Positions 16,956-25,957 of a stretch of 64,000 nucleotides of DNA are shown here, piece after piece. Within the stretch, counting starts at the first letter, position 1. Each line of letters begins with the position of its first letter. The position numbers and the translations under genes were made by a program. This DNA is from Butyricicoccus pullicaecorum (lineage in GTDB: Bacteria > Bacillota > Clostridia > Oscillospirales > Butyricicoccaceae). The notes under the pieces were generated by a model. The model had not been told where the DNA came from. It worked only from the letters and a program-made list of their open reading frames with translations, and searched no databases. The stretch is taken from contig JAGZIN010000009.1 in NCBI GenBank assembly GCA_018366195.1, positions 1-64,000 of the forward strand. Direction: 5' to 3'.

Positions 16956-17764
16956 ATGTCCATTCCTCCTTTATCAAATGCCGCATAGTTGGTAAGTACA
17001 ACGTTTGGAAGCTGTTCCACAAACGTGCGTGATTTTGGAGAAACCAGTAAATCGACTTCACACATTCGATGAAGGTTAAAGGAAGAATGCAGCATCACAT
17101 CTGTATCCAGATAGGCAGGATGGCACATTACTTCAACACAATCATACTTTGTCAGTGCCTCACGCACTGCACGATGCATGCTTTCTTCAATTGCCGGAGC
17201 ATACTCCTGCAGTGCTGTATGAAAATGTACACCGGAACATTCGATAAAATCAATGAGTATATTTCCACATGGAACTCCGTCTATTTTTCCTTCTCTTTGT
17301 CCTTCTTTTGAATTACGCACTGGCAGGCTATATTCTTTTGCCAAACGAATAAATACAGATTCTAAATTTTTGAAGATGTGTACATGATGATGGGAATCCA
17401 AGTGGGTTGGATGAATACCAGCATCTAACACTTTTTCAATCTGTGCTTTCCACTCATCATACACTTCGGTGACATCGAACTCCGTCTCTTGCTCCTTATA
17501 AAAAGACAGCTTATGGAATTCTCCATTCTTTTCCACAAGTGTTTTATGTCCATCAAGAACCGGTCTTCCGCAAGTAAGTGTCAAATGTACACCTACCCCA
17601 AGCGTTGGATGTGACTTTGCGAGCGATACCGCATGCGCGAACGCAGGCATTCCCGCCATCAACGTAGCGGAAGTCAAAACGCCCCGCAAATGACTTTCAA
17701 TGATACCATAATTAACACCATAAGAATAGCCAAAATCATCTGCATTAAAAATCAGCTTTTTCAT
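16952..17764 (-). CDS. ChbG/YdjC family carbohydrate deacetylase
   Basis: This 270-residue protein has the YdjC-fold metal site: NADDFGYSYGVN at the N-terminus, then HLDSHHHVHIF at about residues 120-130 and MCHPAY near 215. Family members such as E. coli ChbG remove an acetyl group from phosphorylated chito-oligosaccharides. It is first in the operon with a PTS transporter and a GH4 glycosidase, which suggests that the imported sugar carries an N-acetyl group removed after uptake. AAAGGAG precedes the ATG. The exact substrate cannot be read from the sequence. Confidence 0.88.
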   Translation of the reverse strand: MKKLIFNADDFGYSYGVNYGIIESHLRGVLTSATLMAGMPAFAHAVSLAKSHPTLGVGVHLTLTCGRPVLDGHKTLVEKNGEFHKLSFYKEQETEFDVTEVYDEWKAQIEKVLDAGIHPTHLDSHHHVHIFKNLESVFIRLAKEYSLPVRNSKEGQREGKIDGVPCGNILIDFIECSGVHFHTALQEYAPAIEESMHRAVREALTKYDCVEVMCHPAYLDTDVMLHSSFNLHRMCEVDLLVSPKSRTFVEQLPNVVLTNYAAFDKGGMDI

Positions 17765-17791
17765 ACAAATCTCCTTTCCTTGTGATATCGC

Positions 17792-17811
17792 AAGTATAGC
17801 ATTTTATACTT
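17792..17811 (-). promoter_or_regulatory. Probable operator of the chbG operon
   Basis: A perfect inverted repeat AAGTATA-6-TATACTT. Its right arm coincides with a candidate -10 (TATACT, 18 bases after TTTACA). It is a candidate site for the nearby RpiR regulator. Confidence 0.55.
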
Positions 17812-17956
17812 TTACTTGTAAATATACGTGTAGTCTTTTGAACTTTGTTTCAGAAATATGTTTTTTGTACCTGTAAATATTACCTAAAGAACTTCAACTC
17901 AACTTATAACAAATAGTAAATTTCAGTTTACGATTGAAAAAATCTTGAGAATACCG

Positions 17957-17995
17957 TAAAAAAATGCAGATATCACATGTTCATGCAATATCTGC
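17957..17995 (-). terminator. Terminator of trmB
   Basis: Hairpin GCAGATAT / ATATCTGC followed on the minus strand by ATTTTTTTAC. Confidence 0.8.
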
Positions 17996-18033
17996 GAAAG
18001 CTTATGAATCATTTTATCCCCATGTAATCAATA

Positions 18034-18690
18034 TTATTTCAACAGGTTCTGCGGAGTTCTTTTTCTCGCCTCTACGCGATAAATCCGATATCCCTGAGAC
18101 GAGAATTTTTCTTCATACTCTGTCATAATATTATCATAATCCGAATGATGCAAATCCAATGAAATGTTCTGCAACAGCCAGTTATTCTGGCAAAGCTCAC
18201 CCAACGACCACTCAAAAAGACGCTGGTTATCTGTCTTAAAGAAAATCGCACCATCTTCCGTCAAAATCTCATCATATACCGCAAGGAATGAGCGCCAGGT
18301 CAAACGGCGTTTGCGCTGCCGATTGGGCGGCCACGGGTCCGAAAAATTCAGGTAAATCAGAGATACCTCAGCTGGGGCAAAGATTTCATTGAGTGCTGCG
18401 GCATCGAATGATAGAAAGCGCAGATTGGGCAAGTTCTCGCTCACTGCTTTTTCGGTTGCCATAATCAATGCACCTTCTTCCTTTTCAATGGCAACAAAGT
18501 TGACATCTGGATTACGGCGTGCATTTTCCAAAATAAAGCGTCCCTTACCGCAGCCGATTTCTAGGCGAATCGGATTTTCATTTCCAAACAGCTGCTTCCA
18601 CCCCCCACGCTGTGCCCTTGGGTCTTCCACCATAACAGACGCGCACCGTGCAAAGCGTACATCTAAATTCTTCTTTTTGCGCATTCTCAT
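18034..18690 (-). CDS. trmB: tRNA (guanine-N7-)-methyltransferase
   Basis: TrmB methylates G46 in the variable loop of tRNAs. The 218-residue protein has the SAM-binding motif RLEIGCGKGRFI, the acidic AIEKEEGAL loop, and the TrmB signature NFSDPWPPNRQRKRRLT. The C-terminus with DLHHSDYDNIMTEYEEKF is typical. The ATG at 18690 is preferred over one nine bases upstream because GGAGG is ten bases from it and only one or two from the other. It is a single-gene unit with its own promoter and terminator. Confidence 0.95.
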   Translation of the reverse strand: MRMRKKKNLDVRFARCASVMVEDPRAQRGGWKQLFGNENPIRLEIGCGKGRFILENARRNPDVNFVAIEKEEGALIMATEKAVSENLPNLRFLSFDAAALNEIFAPAEVSLIYLNFSDPWPPNRQRKRRLTWRSFLAVYDEILTEDGAIFFKTDNQRLFEWSLGELCQNNWLLQNISLDLHHSDYDNIMTEYEEKFSSQGYRIYRVEARKRTPQNLLK

Positions 18691-18728
18691 GCGTTTCATT
18701 CCTCCAAATCGAAACTCTTTGTGCCCTT

Positions 18729-18758
18729 ATTATAGCGTGTTTCTGCGTTCCTTTTCAA
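18729..18758 (-). promoter_or_regulatory. Promoter of trmB
   Basis: Minus-strand TTGAAA, 18-base spacer, TATAAT. Confidence 0.75.
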
Positions 18759-18966
18759 GTCTATCCCACACTTTTGTCCGGAAGCTCTGCAAAAATGACA
18801 AAAATACGGAACGGTTCTGGCTTTCCTTTTCGCGCTGCAGCAGCTGCGCAGATTTCCCCTCCTGCTTGCAGCGTCTCTCCCACTCCCTATCTTTTTGGGT
18901 TTGTATCCTTGAAAAATCTGTTTTTGAACGTTTTCCTTATGCAACCGCACACAAAGCAATCCCAAA

Positions 18967-18995
18967 TTGACAGCACACGATAAACCCGTTATAAT
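18967..18995 (+). promoter_or_regulatory. Promoter of malQ
   Basis: A perfect consensus: TTGACA, 17-base spacer, TATAAT, about 46 bases before the start codon. The TTG of the -35 box is in frame with malQ and could be mistaken for a start codon. Confidence 0.9.
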
Positions 18996-19041
18996 GGCAA
19001 TAGTATCACCCTCATTTTATGAAGTTAAGGACGGAATTTTC

Positions 19042-20703
19042 ATGGCATTTGACCGCGCAAGTGGCGTGCTTATGCACATCACCTCTCTGCCCTCTCCCCA
19101 CGGCATTGGTACGTTGGGACAGGCCGCTTTCGATTTTGTAGACTTTCTGCGGAATGCAGGGCAACGTTATTGGCAGGTACTCCCGCTCGGACATACGGGC
19201 TTTGGAGACTCTCCCTATCAATGCTACTCTGCCGCTGCTGGCAATCCGCTGCTCATTGATTTGGATAAGCTGGTTACATACGGCATGCTGACTGCCGACG
19301 AGATTCAGGCAGCCGATTTGGATTGGAATCCAGACAAGGCAGACTATATACAGCTGACCGAGGTACGCTATCCCTTACTTCGCCGCGCTTATATGCGTGC
19401 GAAAGAGATGCCCTATATCATGTCGGCTGTACAGTCTTTCCGCACCCATGCAGCCGAATGGCTCGAAGACTATGCCCTCTTCATGACCCTCAAGGAAGAA
19501 CGCTTTGCAGGGGCTCCGCTTTGGGACTGGGAGGATTCTGATTTACGGCATCGCGATGCCAAAGCACTTGCCGCAGCACGGCAGGAATTCAAAGAAGAAA
19601 TCGACTTTCGAGTGTTCTTACAAACCATCTTCTTTGCACAATGGGGCACACTCCGTGCCTATGCAGCCAAGGCAGGGGTTCGTATCATCGGAGATATTCC
19701 CATTTATGTTTCTCCGGACTCCTCCGATGTTTGGCAGCACCCCCATTTATTCAAGGTCGATGCAAACGGCAAGCCGCAAAAGGTGGCTGGTGTACCACCT
19801 GATTACTATTCTGCAACCGGACAGCTCTGGGGAAACCCCGTTTATGATTGGAAAGAGCACGAAAAAACCGGATATGCTTGGTGGATTTGGCGGTTAAAAC
19901 AAAACGCTGACTTATTTGATGTCATTCGCATCGACCATTTTCGCGGCTTTGAATCGTTTTGGGAGGTCGATGCAGACGAAGAAACCGCAATCCATGGTGC
20001 ATGGCGGAAAGGTCCCGGAATCAAACTGTTCCGCGCATTGGAACAAGCACTTCCAGCACTTCCAATCATCGCGGAAGATTTGGGCGTTATGACAGACAAG
20101 GTCAAAGCATTGCTGCGTAGTACCGGATTTCCCGGTATGCGTGTTATGATTTTTGGATTCAACCGATTTGAGGATAACGATCACTTACCGCACAACTATC
20201 CCGTCAATTCGATTGTGTATACCTCAACACACGATTCCCAGTCTATCTGTGAGCAGATTTTAGACCTCTGCGAACCAGAGGACGCTGCCTTTGCGAAGGA
20301 ATATATCCGTTGGGATTATAAGGAACCACTTGCATGGTCTGCAATCCGTACCCTATTCGCCTCTCCCGCTTCCATCGCCATGACAACAATGCAGGACTTA
20401 TTAAATCTGGGCGCTGATGCACGCATGAATGTCCCCGCTACCGTAGGCGGAAACTGGGCATGGCGCGTGCGCAAAGAGGGAATCAACGCAGATGTTGCAG
20501 CATTTCTGCACCGTGTAACCGATGTGACCCGCCGCTTGCACCCAATCCCTGAAATCTTTGAACAAAAACCATGGTCTGAAATCCAGTGCCTCCCAGTAAC
20601 GGCAGATATGGATTATGGTGCGCGGCGATACTGGACAGACGTACAGGAACAGTATACACTGCTTTTGAAAGCAAATGCCTTTTTCTCTCGCTTTGCGCTC
20701 TAA
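19042..20703 (+). CDS. malQ: 4-alpha-glucanotransferase (amylomaltase)
   Basis: MalQ transfers maltosyl units between alpha-1,4-glucans. The GH77 motifs are visible: GLLMHITSLPS-like start (VLMHITSLPSPHGIGTLG), GDIPIYVSPDSSDVW, the nucleophile region IRIDHFRGFESFWEV, the acid/base in AEDLGVMTDKV, and TSTHDSQS. The start ATG at 19042 follows AAGGACGGA and gives 553 residues. A longer frame beginning at a TTG 75 bases upstream starts inside the promoter and is rejected. The HAD-LUD gene follows after 62 bases without a clear terminator, so co-transcription is possible. Confidence 0.96.
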   Translation: MAFDRASGVLMHITSLPSPHGIGTLGQAAFDFVDFLRNAGQRYWQVLPLGHTGFGDSPYQCYSAAAGNPLLIDLDKLVTYGMLTADEIQAADLDWNPDKADYIQLTEVRYPLLRRAYMRAKEMPYIMSAVQSFRTHAAEWLEDYALFMTLKEERFAGAPLWDWEDSDLRHRDAKALAAARQEFKEEIDFRVFLQTIFFAQWGTLRAYAAKAGVRIIGDIPIYVSPDSSDVWQHPHLFKVDANGKPQKVAGVPPDYYSATGQLWGNPVYDWKEHEKTGYAWWIWRLKQNADLFDVIRIDHFRGFESFWEVDADEETAIHGAWRKGPGIKLFRALEQALPALPIIAEDLGVMTDKVKALLRSTGFPGMRVMIFGFNRFEDNDHLPHNYPVNSIVYTSTHDSQSICEQILDLCEPEDAAFAKEYIRWDYKEPLAWSAIRTLFASPASIAMTTMQDLLNLGADARMNVPATVGGNWAWRVRKEGINADVAAFLHRVTDVTRRLHPIPEIFEQKPWSEIQCLPVTADMDYGARRYWTDVQEQYTLLLKANAFFSRFAL

Positions 20704-20765
20704 GGCAATCCGTGCACAGGGACTGATTCTGTGTTTGCAAAATCGAAAGGAGATTTTATAAAAGC

Positions 20766-21995
20766 ATGAGCATAAAAGCTGTAATTTTTGATTTAGATGG
20801 CACACTTCTTGATACATTAGGGGATTTGACCAGTGCCGTCAATGCTGCCATGCGGCATTACCAGTTCCCCCTTTTAAGCGAATCTGAAGTCTGTGCACGT
20901 GTTGGGCACGGTGTACGCCGCCTGATTGCGCAAAGTGTTCCGGCAAATACAGAAACCCACGTCATTGACGATTGTCTCAAGCACTTTCAAGCGCACTATG
21001 AAGCACATCTGGTAGAACGTACCCACCCCTATCAGGGAATTGGCGCAGTGATAGAAGCGTTTCACAGCCGCGGGGTACGCATGGCAGTGCTTTCCAATAA
21101 GTATCAAGCAGCCGCTGAGCGATTGATTTCCCACTATTTTCCCAATCGAATCACTCTGATTCGCGGAGAGATTCCCGGTATCCCACGTAAGCCTGACCCA
21201 ACTTCTACCAATCAAATCCTGAGCATGCTCAGCGTGCAAGCGGACGAAGTCCTATATATCGGCGACAGCGATGTTGACATGCAGACGGCAAAGGCTGCCG
21301 GCATCACTGCAATTGGTGCGCTTTGGGGCTTTCGCGACCGCGAATCCCTGATGGCAGCAGGCGCTGAGCACGTTGTTGAGCACCCTGAACATCTCATTCA
21401 GCTGCTTGACCGCTTACAGCTTGATGCAGCGATGCAGGCTTTTGAGCGAAATGGTTTTACATGGACATTCTGTGCAACCTCTGCACAGGCAGCCGACTAC
21501 GTAGCAAGCCAATGCCGTGGAAAAACAATCGGCATGGGCGGCTCGGTCACATTGGATACGCTTGGCATCTATGACATGCTGAAAAAAGAGGACGCACAGG
21601 TTTTCTGGCATTGGAAGGGCGACGAAATCCGCTCCACTGGTGATGTGTTCCTGACCTCTGCCAATGCAATTTCCGCAACTGGAGAGATTGTAAATATTGA
21701 TGGTGCATGCAACCGCATTGCCGCATCTGTATACGGCTTTGATACCTGCTATGTGGTCTGCGGCATCAATAAACTGACTCCGGACATGGACAGCGCCATG
21801 CGCCGCGCACGTGAGATTGCCGCACCACTCAACACCAAGCGGCTGGGAAAACGCACGCCCTGTACAGTCGATGGTCAGTGTCATGATTGTCACAGTCCAG
21901 AACGCATCTGCCGTGCCATGACGATTCTCATGGCGCCGCCTTCTCGTATGTCCCATTATGAAATCATCATGGTTGGGGAAAATATCGGATACTAA
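20766..21995 (+). CDS. Fusion of a HAD phosphatase (Gph-like) and a LUD domain
   Basis: Residues 1 to about 215 form a phosphoglycolate-phosphatase-like HAD domain: DLDGT at 9-13 with both Asp, the lysine in PRKPDP, and YIGDSDVD. Residues about 220-409 form a LUD (LutC/YkgG, DUF162) domain: GMGGSVTLDTLGIYD, FLTSANAISATGEIVNIDG, VVCGINKL and the cysteine-rich end DGQCHDCHSPERIC. LUD proteins are linked to lactate or other organic acid metabolism, but many stand-alone ones have no known role. Both halves keep their key residues and the frame is uninterrupted. AAAGGAG precedes the ATG. A joint role in 2-phosphoglycolate or phospholactate disposal is only a guess. Confidence 0.88.
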   Translation: MSIKAVIFDLDGTLLDTLGDLTSAVNAAMRHYQFPLLSESEVCARVGHGVRRLIAQSVPANTETHVIDDCLKHFQAHYEAHLVERTHPYQGIGAVIEAFHSRGVRMAVLSNKYQAAAERLISHYFPNRITLIRGEIPGIPRKPDPTSTNQILSMLSVQADEVLYIGDSDVDMQTAKAAGITAIGALWGFRDRESLMAAGAEHVVEHPEHLIQLLDRLQLDAAMQAFERNGFTWTFCATSAQAADYVASQCRGKTIGMGGSVTLDTLGIYDMLKKEDAQVFWHWKGDEIRSTGDVFLTSANAISATGEIVNIDGACNRIAASVYGFDTCYVVCGINKLTPDMDSAMRRAREIAAPLNTKRLGKRTPCTVDGQCHDCHSPERICRAMTILMAPPSRMSHYEIIMVGENIGY

Positions 21996-22050
21996 GTATT
22001 TTGATTTATCGAGAAAGATTGCGCACCACTTTTCATATTTTCAACCAATA

Positions 22051-22087
22051 AAACAACGGCGTAACTTTTATCGTTACGCCGTTGTTT
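22051..22087. terminator. Bidirectional terminator between HAD-LUD and rsmI
   Basis: A 15-pair hairpin AACAACGGCGTAAC / GTTACGCCGTTGTT with short T-tracts on each side between two convergent genes. Confidence 0.8.
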
Positions 22088-22119
22088 CACTTGTCAGAGG
22101 ACGCAGAAAAATCCAATGT

Positions 22120-22968
22120 TTACGCCTGCTCTTTCAGAGCAAGCTGATAAAGCGCATTTTTCTTCACGCCACATTCTGCCGAAACCATTTTGACCGCATC
22201 TTTCAGCGTCTCTCCCTGCAAAAGCCGTATCTGTACGGCTTGCAGCGCACGCTCCATCGCAGCATCTGCATCTTCTTCCGTCACGATTTCAGGAGCGCCC
22301 TCTACAACCAGCACAAATTCACCACGCGGCGGATTGTCTGCAAAATATGCCACTGCTTCGCCCAAGGTACAGCGCCGCGTCTCCTCATGCAGCTTGGTCA
22401 GCTCTCGAGACAGCGCAATATGCCGTTCCGCTCCAAATGCAGCACATAAATCCTCTAAGGTTGCCCGCAGCTTATGTGGTGCCTCATAAAAAATCATGGT
22501 GCGTTTTTCCTCTCGCAGCATGTCCAAATGTGTTCTGCGTGCCTTTTTATTGACGGAAAGGAAGCCTTCAAAGCACCAGCGTCCTGTTGGCAGACCGGAA
22601 GCTGCCAGCGCACAAACCGCCGCACAGCAGCCGGGCACCGGAATCACCGGAATCCCCTCTGGTGCACACAGCGCCACCAAATCCTCTCCCGGGTCGGAAA
22701 CCGCCGGTGTTCCGGCATCGGTCACAAGAGCACAGCTTTCACCAGCCAGCAGCCGTGACAAAATTTCTTCTCCGCGCTGTCTGCGATTGTGTTCATAGTA
22801 GCTGATGAGCGGCTTTGCGGGAAGCTCCAGCGCTGTCATCAGCTTTTTGGTCACTCGCGTATCTTCCGCAGCAATAAAATCCACCTCACGCATCACCGCA
22901 CAGGCACGCGGAGAAAAATCACTTAAATTTCCAATCGGGGTTGCTACCAGATATAACGTACCGGACAT
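22120..22968 (-). CDS. rsmI: 16S rRNA 2'-O-ribose C1402 methyltransferase
   Basis: RsmI methylates C1402 in the decoding centre of 16S rRNA. The 282-residue protein starts MSGTLYLVATPIGNLSDFSPRA and contains AEDTRVTKKL, VTDAGTPAVSDPGE and YEAPHKLRATLEDL, all diagnostic of the tetrapyrrole-methylase-fold RsmI family. A C-terminal extension with VSAECGVKKNALYQLAL is also typical. It begins 14 bases after trmN6, so the two modification enzymes are co-transcribed, an arrangement common in Firmicutes. Confidence 0.96.
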   Translation of the reverse strand: MSGTLYLVATPIGNLSDFSPRACAVMREVDFIAAEDTRVTKKLMTALELPAKPLISYYEHNRRQRGEEILSRLLAGESCALVTDAGTPAVSDPGEDLVALCAPEGIPVIPVPGCCAAVCALAASGLPTGRWCFEGFLSVNKKARRTHLDMLREEKRTMIFYEAPHKLRATLEDLCAAFGAERHIALSRELTKLHEETRRCTLGEAVAYFADNPPRGEFVLVVEGAPEIVTEEDADAAMERALQAVQIRLLQGETLKDAVKMVSAECGVKKNALYQLALKEQA

Positions 22969-22982
22969 ACCAAAACACCTCT

Positions 22983-23687
22983 CTATTTTCCATAAATCCT
23001 GCGATATTCTTCCGTGAATCTCCCCTCCGCATCACAGACAAGCAGCGGCGGCTCCACCACAAGCCCCTCTGCACTGCCGCGCCTGCATGCAACCATCACC
23101 GCAGAGGGAGACGCAGAGGCAGTTTGATGCACAAAACGCATACGCTTTGGGGTCAACCCGCAGCTTTGCAGGGCTTCCAGCAGCGCACATAGACGTTCTG
23201 GACGAAATACGATTGCGCATCTCCCACCCGTTGGCAACACCCACGCCATTGCAGAGACAATTTCTTCCAGATTGGCTGTTTCATCTTGACGTGCTGTTGC
23301 ATGGGCAGTCTGTGCGGCACATTTACCGGAACGAGTCGTAAAATACGGCGGGTTGCAGAGGACATACTGCATAACGCCATGCGGAATCAGGCTTCGAATT
23401 TCACGCAGGTCTCCTTGCAGCACCGTGACATTCGAAAGCTTATTTTTTTCAATGCTGCGTGCAAACAATTGTATTGACCCCTCCTGGATCTCCAATCCAG
23501 TTATTTGCAGGTCTTTTCTCCAGCATAACAGGGAAAGCACGCCCGTTCCACAGCCCAAATCGAGAACACGGGCGCGGTGCGGAATCCGTGCAAAGTGCGA
23601 AAGCAGAACCGAGTCCTGTCCCAGCTTAAAATAGCCGTCATCTTGCAGCAGCAACAGCCCATTGGGCAGCTGTTCCATGGTTTCCAT
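22983..23687 (-). CDS. tRNA1(Val) (adenine(37)-N6)-methyltransferase-like protein
   Basis: This SAM-dependent methyltransferase of the TrmN6/YfiC type (COG4123) has the SAM motif VLDLGCGTGVLSLL and the N6-adenine signature VLCNPPYFT. The frame is open for 60 more residues upstream, but those residues are not family-like. The start METMEQLPNGLLLLQDDGYF at 23687 matches the family, although its GGAG is 13 bases away, so the start is less certain. The resulting length is 234 residues. First gene of the operon with rsmI. Confidence 0.88.
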   Translation of the reverse strand: METMEQLPNGLLLLQDDGYFKLGQDSVLLSHFARIPHRARVLDLGCGTGVLSLLCWRKDLQITGLEIQEGSIQLFARSIEKNKLSNVTVLQGDLREIRSLIPHGVMQYVLCNPPYFTTRSGKCAAQTAHATARQDETANLEEIVSAMAWVLPTGGRCAIVFRPERLCALLEALQSCGLTPKRMRFVHQTASASPSAVMVACRRGSAEGLVVEPPLLVCDAEGRFTEEYRRIYGK

Positions 23688-23814
23688 TGGTTTTTTCTGT
23701 CTCCTTTGCACAAAATGTATCATGCACCTCGTTATCCTTCCGGATTCAGAGTTCTGCGACTCTTTCTCTGGTGTCGTGCCACGATGCGGGCACAATGGTT
23801 TACAGTTGTTTTTT

Positions 23815-23843
23815 ATGATAACAGAAATGATTTGGGCTGTCAA
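23815..23843 (-). promoter_or_regulatory. Promoter of trmN6-rsmI
   Basis: Minus-strand TTGACA, 17-base spacer, TATCAT. Confidence 0.75.
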
Positions 23844-23860
23844 ACTGTATATAATTGTGT

Positions 23861-23889
23861 TTGACAAATGACGGAAATGCGGATAGACT
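23861..23889 (+). promoter_or_regulatory. Promoter of the pyruvyltransferase-like gene
   Basis: TTGACA, 17-base spacer, TAGACT, divergent from the trmN6 promoter. Confidence 0.6.
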
Positions 23890-23951
23890 ATATTTAATAT
23901 GTTTTTTTAACAAAACTTTTGAATTTTGAAATGATACAGAGGACTTGAATT

Positions 23952-25136
23952 GTGAAGAAAGTAATGCTTTATGAGCACGGCGGCAGCCTCAATCATGGCT
24001 GTGAGGCGCTAATCCGTACCATCTCCGCGATTAGTAAGGAAAAAACCGGAGCTGAGGTTACACTTTGCTCCTACGCCCCCAAGGAAGACCATGCCTGCAA
24101 CATGCAGGAGGCAGTCGATTCCATTGTACAAAATGATCAGGTGCTGCGCCGTTTTTCGCCAGCTTGGTTCGTTTATCAGTTTGACAAGCGTGTGACACAT
24201 TCTCAGGCGCTTCAGGATAAATTCCTGACTGAAAAAAACTGTCTGCGTCTTGCAAAGGATTGTGACGTATCCATTGCCGTTGGCGGGGACAACTATTGTT
24301 ATAACAAGGGACAGCAGTTCTGGCCCACCGACCGTGCACTCAAAAAGCAAGGCTCTAAAATGCTGCTCTGGGGCTGTTCCATCGAGCCGCGTGATTTAGA
24401 TGAAACCTTTACCCGTCAGCTATCCTGCTTTGATATCATCTGTGCACGTGAATCCATCACCGCCGACGCACTCAAACAAGCCGGCTTAGGCGAAAAGGTA
24501 CGTCTCATTCCAGACCCTGCCTTTACTTTAGAAACCGTGGAATGTCCATTGCCTGAAGGCTTCCAGCCCGGAAACACGGTTGGCATCAATGTTTCCCCTA
24601 TGATTATCTCCAACGAGGAGCAGGGCGGTGCAACGATGGCGAACTATTTGGCTCTCATAGAGCATATCCTGAAAGAGACCGACCTTTCTGTTGCGTTGAT
24701 TCCACATGTTGTATGGGATTATAACGATGACAGAGAGCCTCTGCGCCGTTTGTATGAGCAGTTCAAAGCAACGGGACGTGTCATACTGATTCCCGATGCA
24801 GACTGCCGAGAACTGAAGGGTTATATCGCACGCCTGCGATGTTTCGTGGGTGCACGCACCCATTCCACCATAGCCGCGTACTCCTCCTGTGTTCCCACCT
24901 TAGTCGTGGGCTACTCCGTCAAAGCCAAAGGCATTGCAAAAGATTTGTTTGGCACTTATGAGGGCTATACACTTCCCGTGCAAAACCTGAAAAATCCAGA
25001 GGATCTCAAAAATGCGTTCCTTTGGCTCATGGAGCGTGAAGATGATATTCGCACGCACCTGACTGAAATCATGCCTTCCTATGCAGCCCGCGCAAAAGAA
25101 GCGGGTGATGCACTGGCTGAGCTGATGGCCCGCTGA
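23952..25136 (+). CDS. Polysaccharide pyruvyltransferase family protein
   Basis: This family (CsaB/WcaK-like, GT-B-like fold) adds ketal-pyruvate to cell-wall or exported polysaccharides. The 394-residue protein starts with a glycine-rich loop (YEHGGSLNHGCEAL), has AVGGDNYCYN, the mid-domain VGINVSP and the C-terminal GARTHSTIAAYSS, where Arg and His are conserved in the family. A GTG start at 23952 follows AGAGGA at eight bases; the next ATG is four codons in. There are no surface polysaccharide genes around it, so the acceptor is unknown. cysE follows after 29 bases. Confidence 0.85.
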   Translation: MKKVMLYEHGGSLNHGCEALIRTISAISKEKTGAEVTLCSYAPKEDHACNMQEAVDSIVQNDQVLRRFSPAWFVYQFDKRVTHSQALQDKFLTEKNCLRLAKDCDVSIAVGGDNYCYNKGQQFWPTDRALKKQGSKMLLWGCSIEPRDLDETFTRQLSCFDIICARESITADALKQAGLGEKVRLIPDPAFTLETVECPLPEGFQPGNTVGINVSPMIISNEEQGGATMANYLALIEHILKETDLSVALIPHVVWDYNDDREPLRRLYEQFKATGRVILIPDADCRELKGYIARLRCFVGARTHSTIAAYSSCVPTLVVGYSVKAKGIAKDLFGTYEGYTLPVQNLKNPEDLKNAFLWLMEREDDIRTHLTEIMPSYAARAKEAGDALAELMAR

Positions 25137-25165
25137 CTGCCGTTCTCATAAAAAGAAGGTTTGTT

Positions 25166-25843
25166 ATGTTTCTCCATAATCTGATTGAAGATGCTCGTTC
25201 CATTCGAGATCGTGACCCTGCTGCACGTTCTACCGCAGAAGTCTTTCTGCTTTATCCCGGCTTTCACGCGCTCCTCTACCACCGCTTGACGCATTGGCTT
25301 TACCAGCACAAACGCTTTTTCCTTGCACGCATGATTTCACAATTTGCCCGTACGATGACCGGTGTTGAAATCCATCCCGGTGCAACCATCGGTCGTGGTT
25401 TATTCATTGACCACGGCATGGGCATTGTCATTGGTGAAACTGCCGAGGTGGGAGACTACTGTACCATTTATCATGGCGTCACATTGGGTGGTACTGGAAA
25501 AGATACCGGAAAGCGGCACCCCACCATTGGAAATAATGTCCTGATTTCAACCGGTGCAAAGGTTCTGGGTCCATTCACGGTTGGAGATAACTCACGTATT
25601 GGTGCAAATGCTGTTGTATTGCAGGAGGTGCCGCCCAATTCTACGGTTGTTGGTTTGAAAGCGCGTGTGGTCAAAATCGACGGACATCGTGTGCCTTCCT
25701 TCGACCTCGACCAAATCCATGTTCCTGACCCGCTTTCTCAAGAGCTGTGCCGCTTGGAGCACCGTGTTTTTGAAAACGAACGCCGCCTGAATGCACAGAC
25801 AGAATCTGCTGCGCAATCTGCCGAAAATCAGCAAAAAGAATAG
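25166..25843 (+). CDS. cysE: Serine O-acetyltransferase
   Basis: CysE makes O-acetylserine from serine and acetyl-CoA for cysteine synthesis. The 225-residue protein belongs to the short EpsC/CysE type. It has the N-terminal helical part up to about residue 60, then left-handed beta-helix repeats with GVEIHPGATIGRGLFIDHG, IGETAEVGDYCTIYHGVTLGGTG and KVLGPFTVGDNSRIGANAVV. The catalytic His residues in DHGMGIVIG and YHGVTLGG are present. It probably shares a transcript with the pyruvyltransferase-like gene. No T-box or S-box is seen upstream. Confidence 0.95.
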   Translation: MFLHNLIEDARSIRDRDPAARSTAEVFLLYPGFHALLYHRLTHWLYQHKRFFLARMISQFARTMTGVEIHPGATIGRGLFIDHGMGIVIGETAEVGDYCTIYHGVTLGGTGKDTGKRHPTIGNNVLISTGAKVLGPFTVGDNSRIGANAVVLQEVPPNSTVVGLKARVVKIDGHRVPSFDLDQIHVPDPLSQELCRLEHRVFENERRLNAQTESAAQSAENQQKE

Positions 25844-25863
25844 AAAATACACCTAAATTCTTA

Positions 25864-25892
25864 TTTACAAATCCATACCGGATTAGTATAAT
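25864..25892 (+). promoter_or_regulatory. Promoter of the Fur-family regulator
   Basis: TTTACA, 17-base spacer, TATAAT. Confidence 0.75.
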
Positions 25893-25957
25893 AAAATAGA
25901 ATAAGAAACATTTCCATTTTGTATCTTATATTCTAGCTGATAGATAGGAGACCCCTT

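Noticed and set aside
18967..19041. Longer malQ frame from a TTG codon
   Set aside because: The TTG is the -35 box of a perfect promoter and lies upstream of the transcription start.
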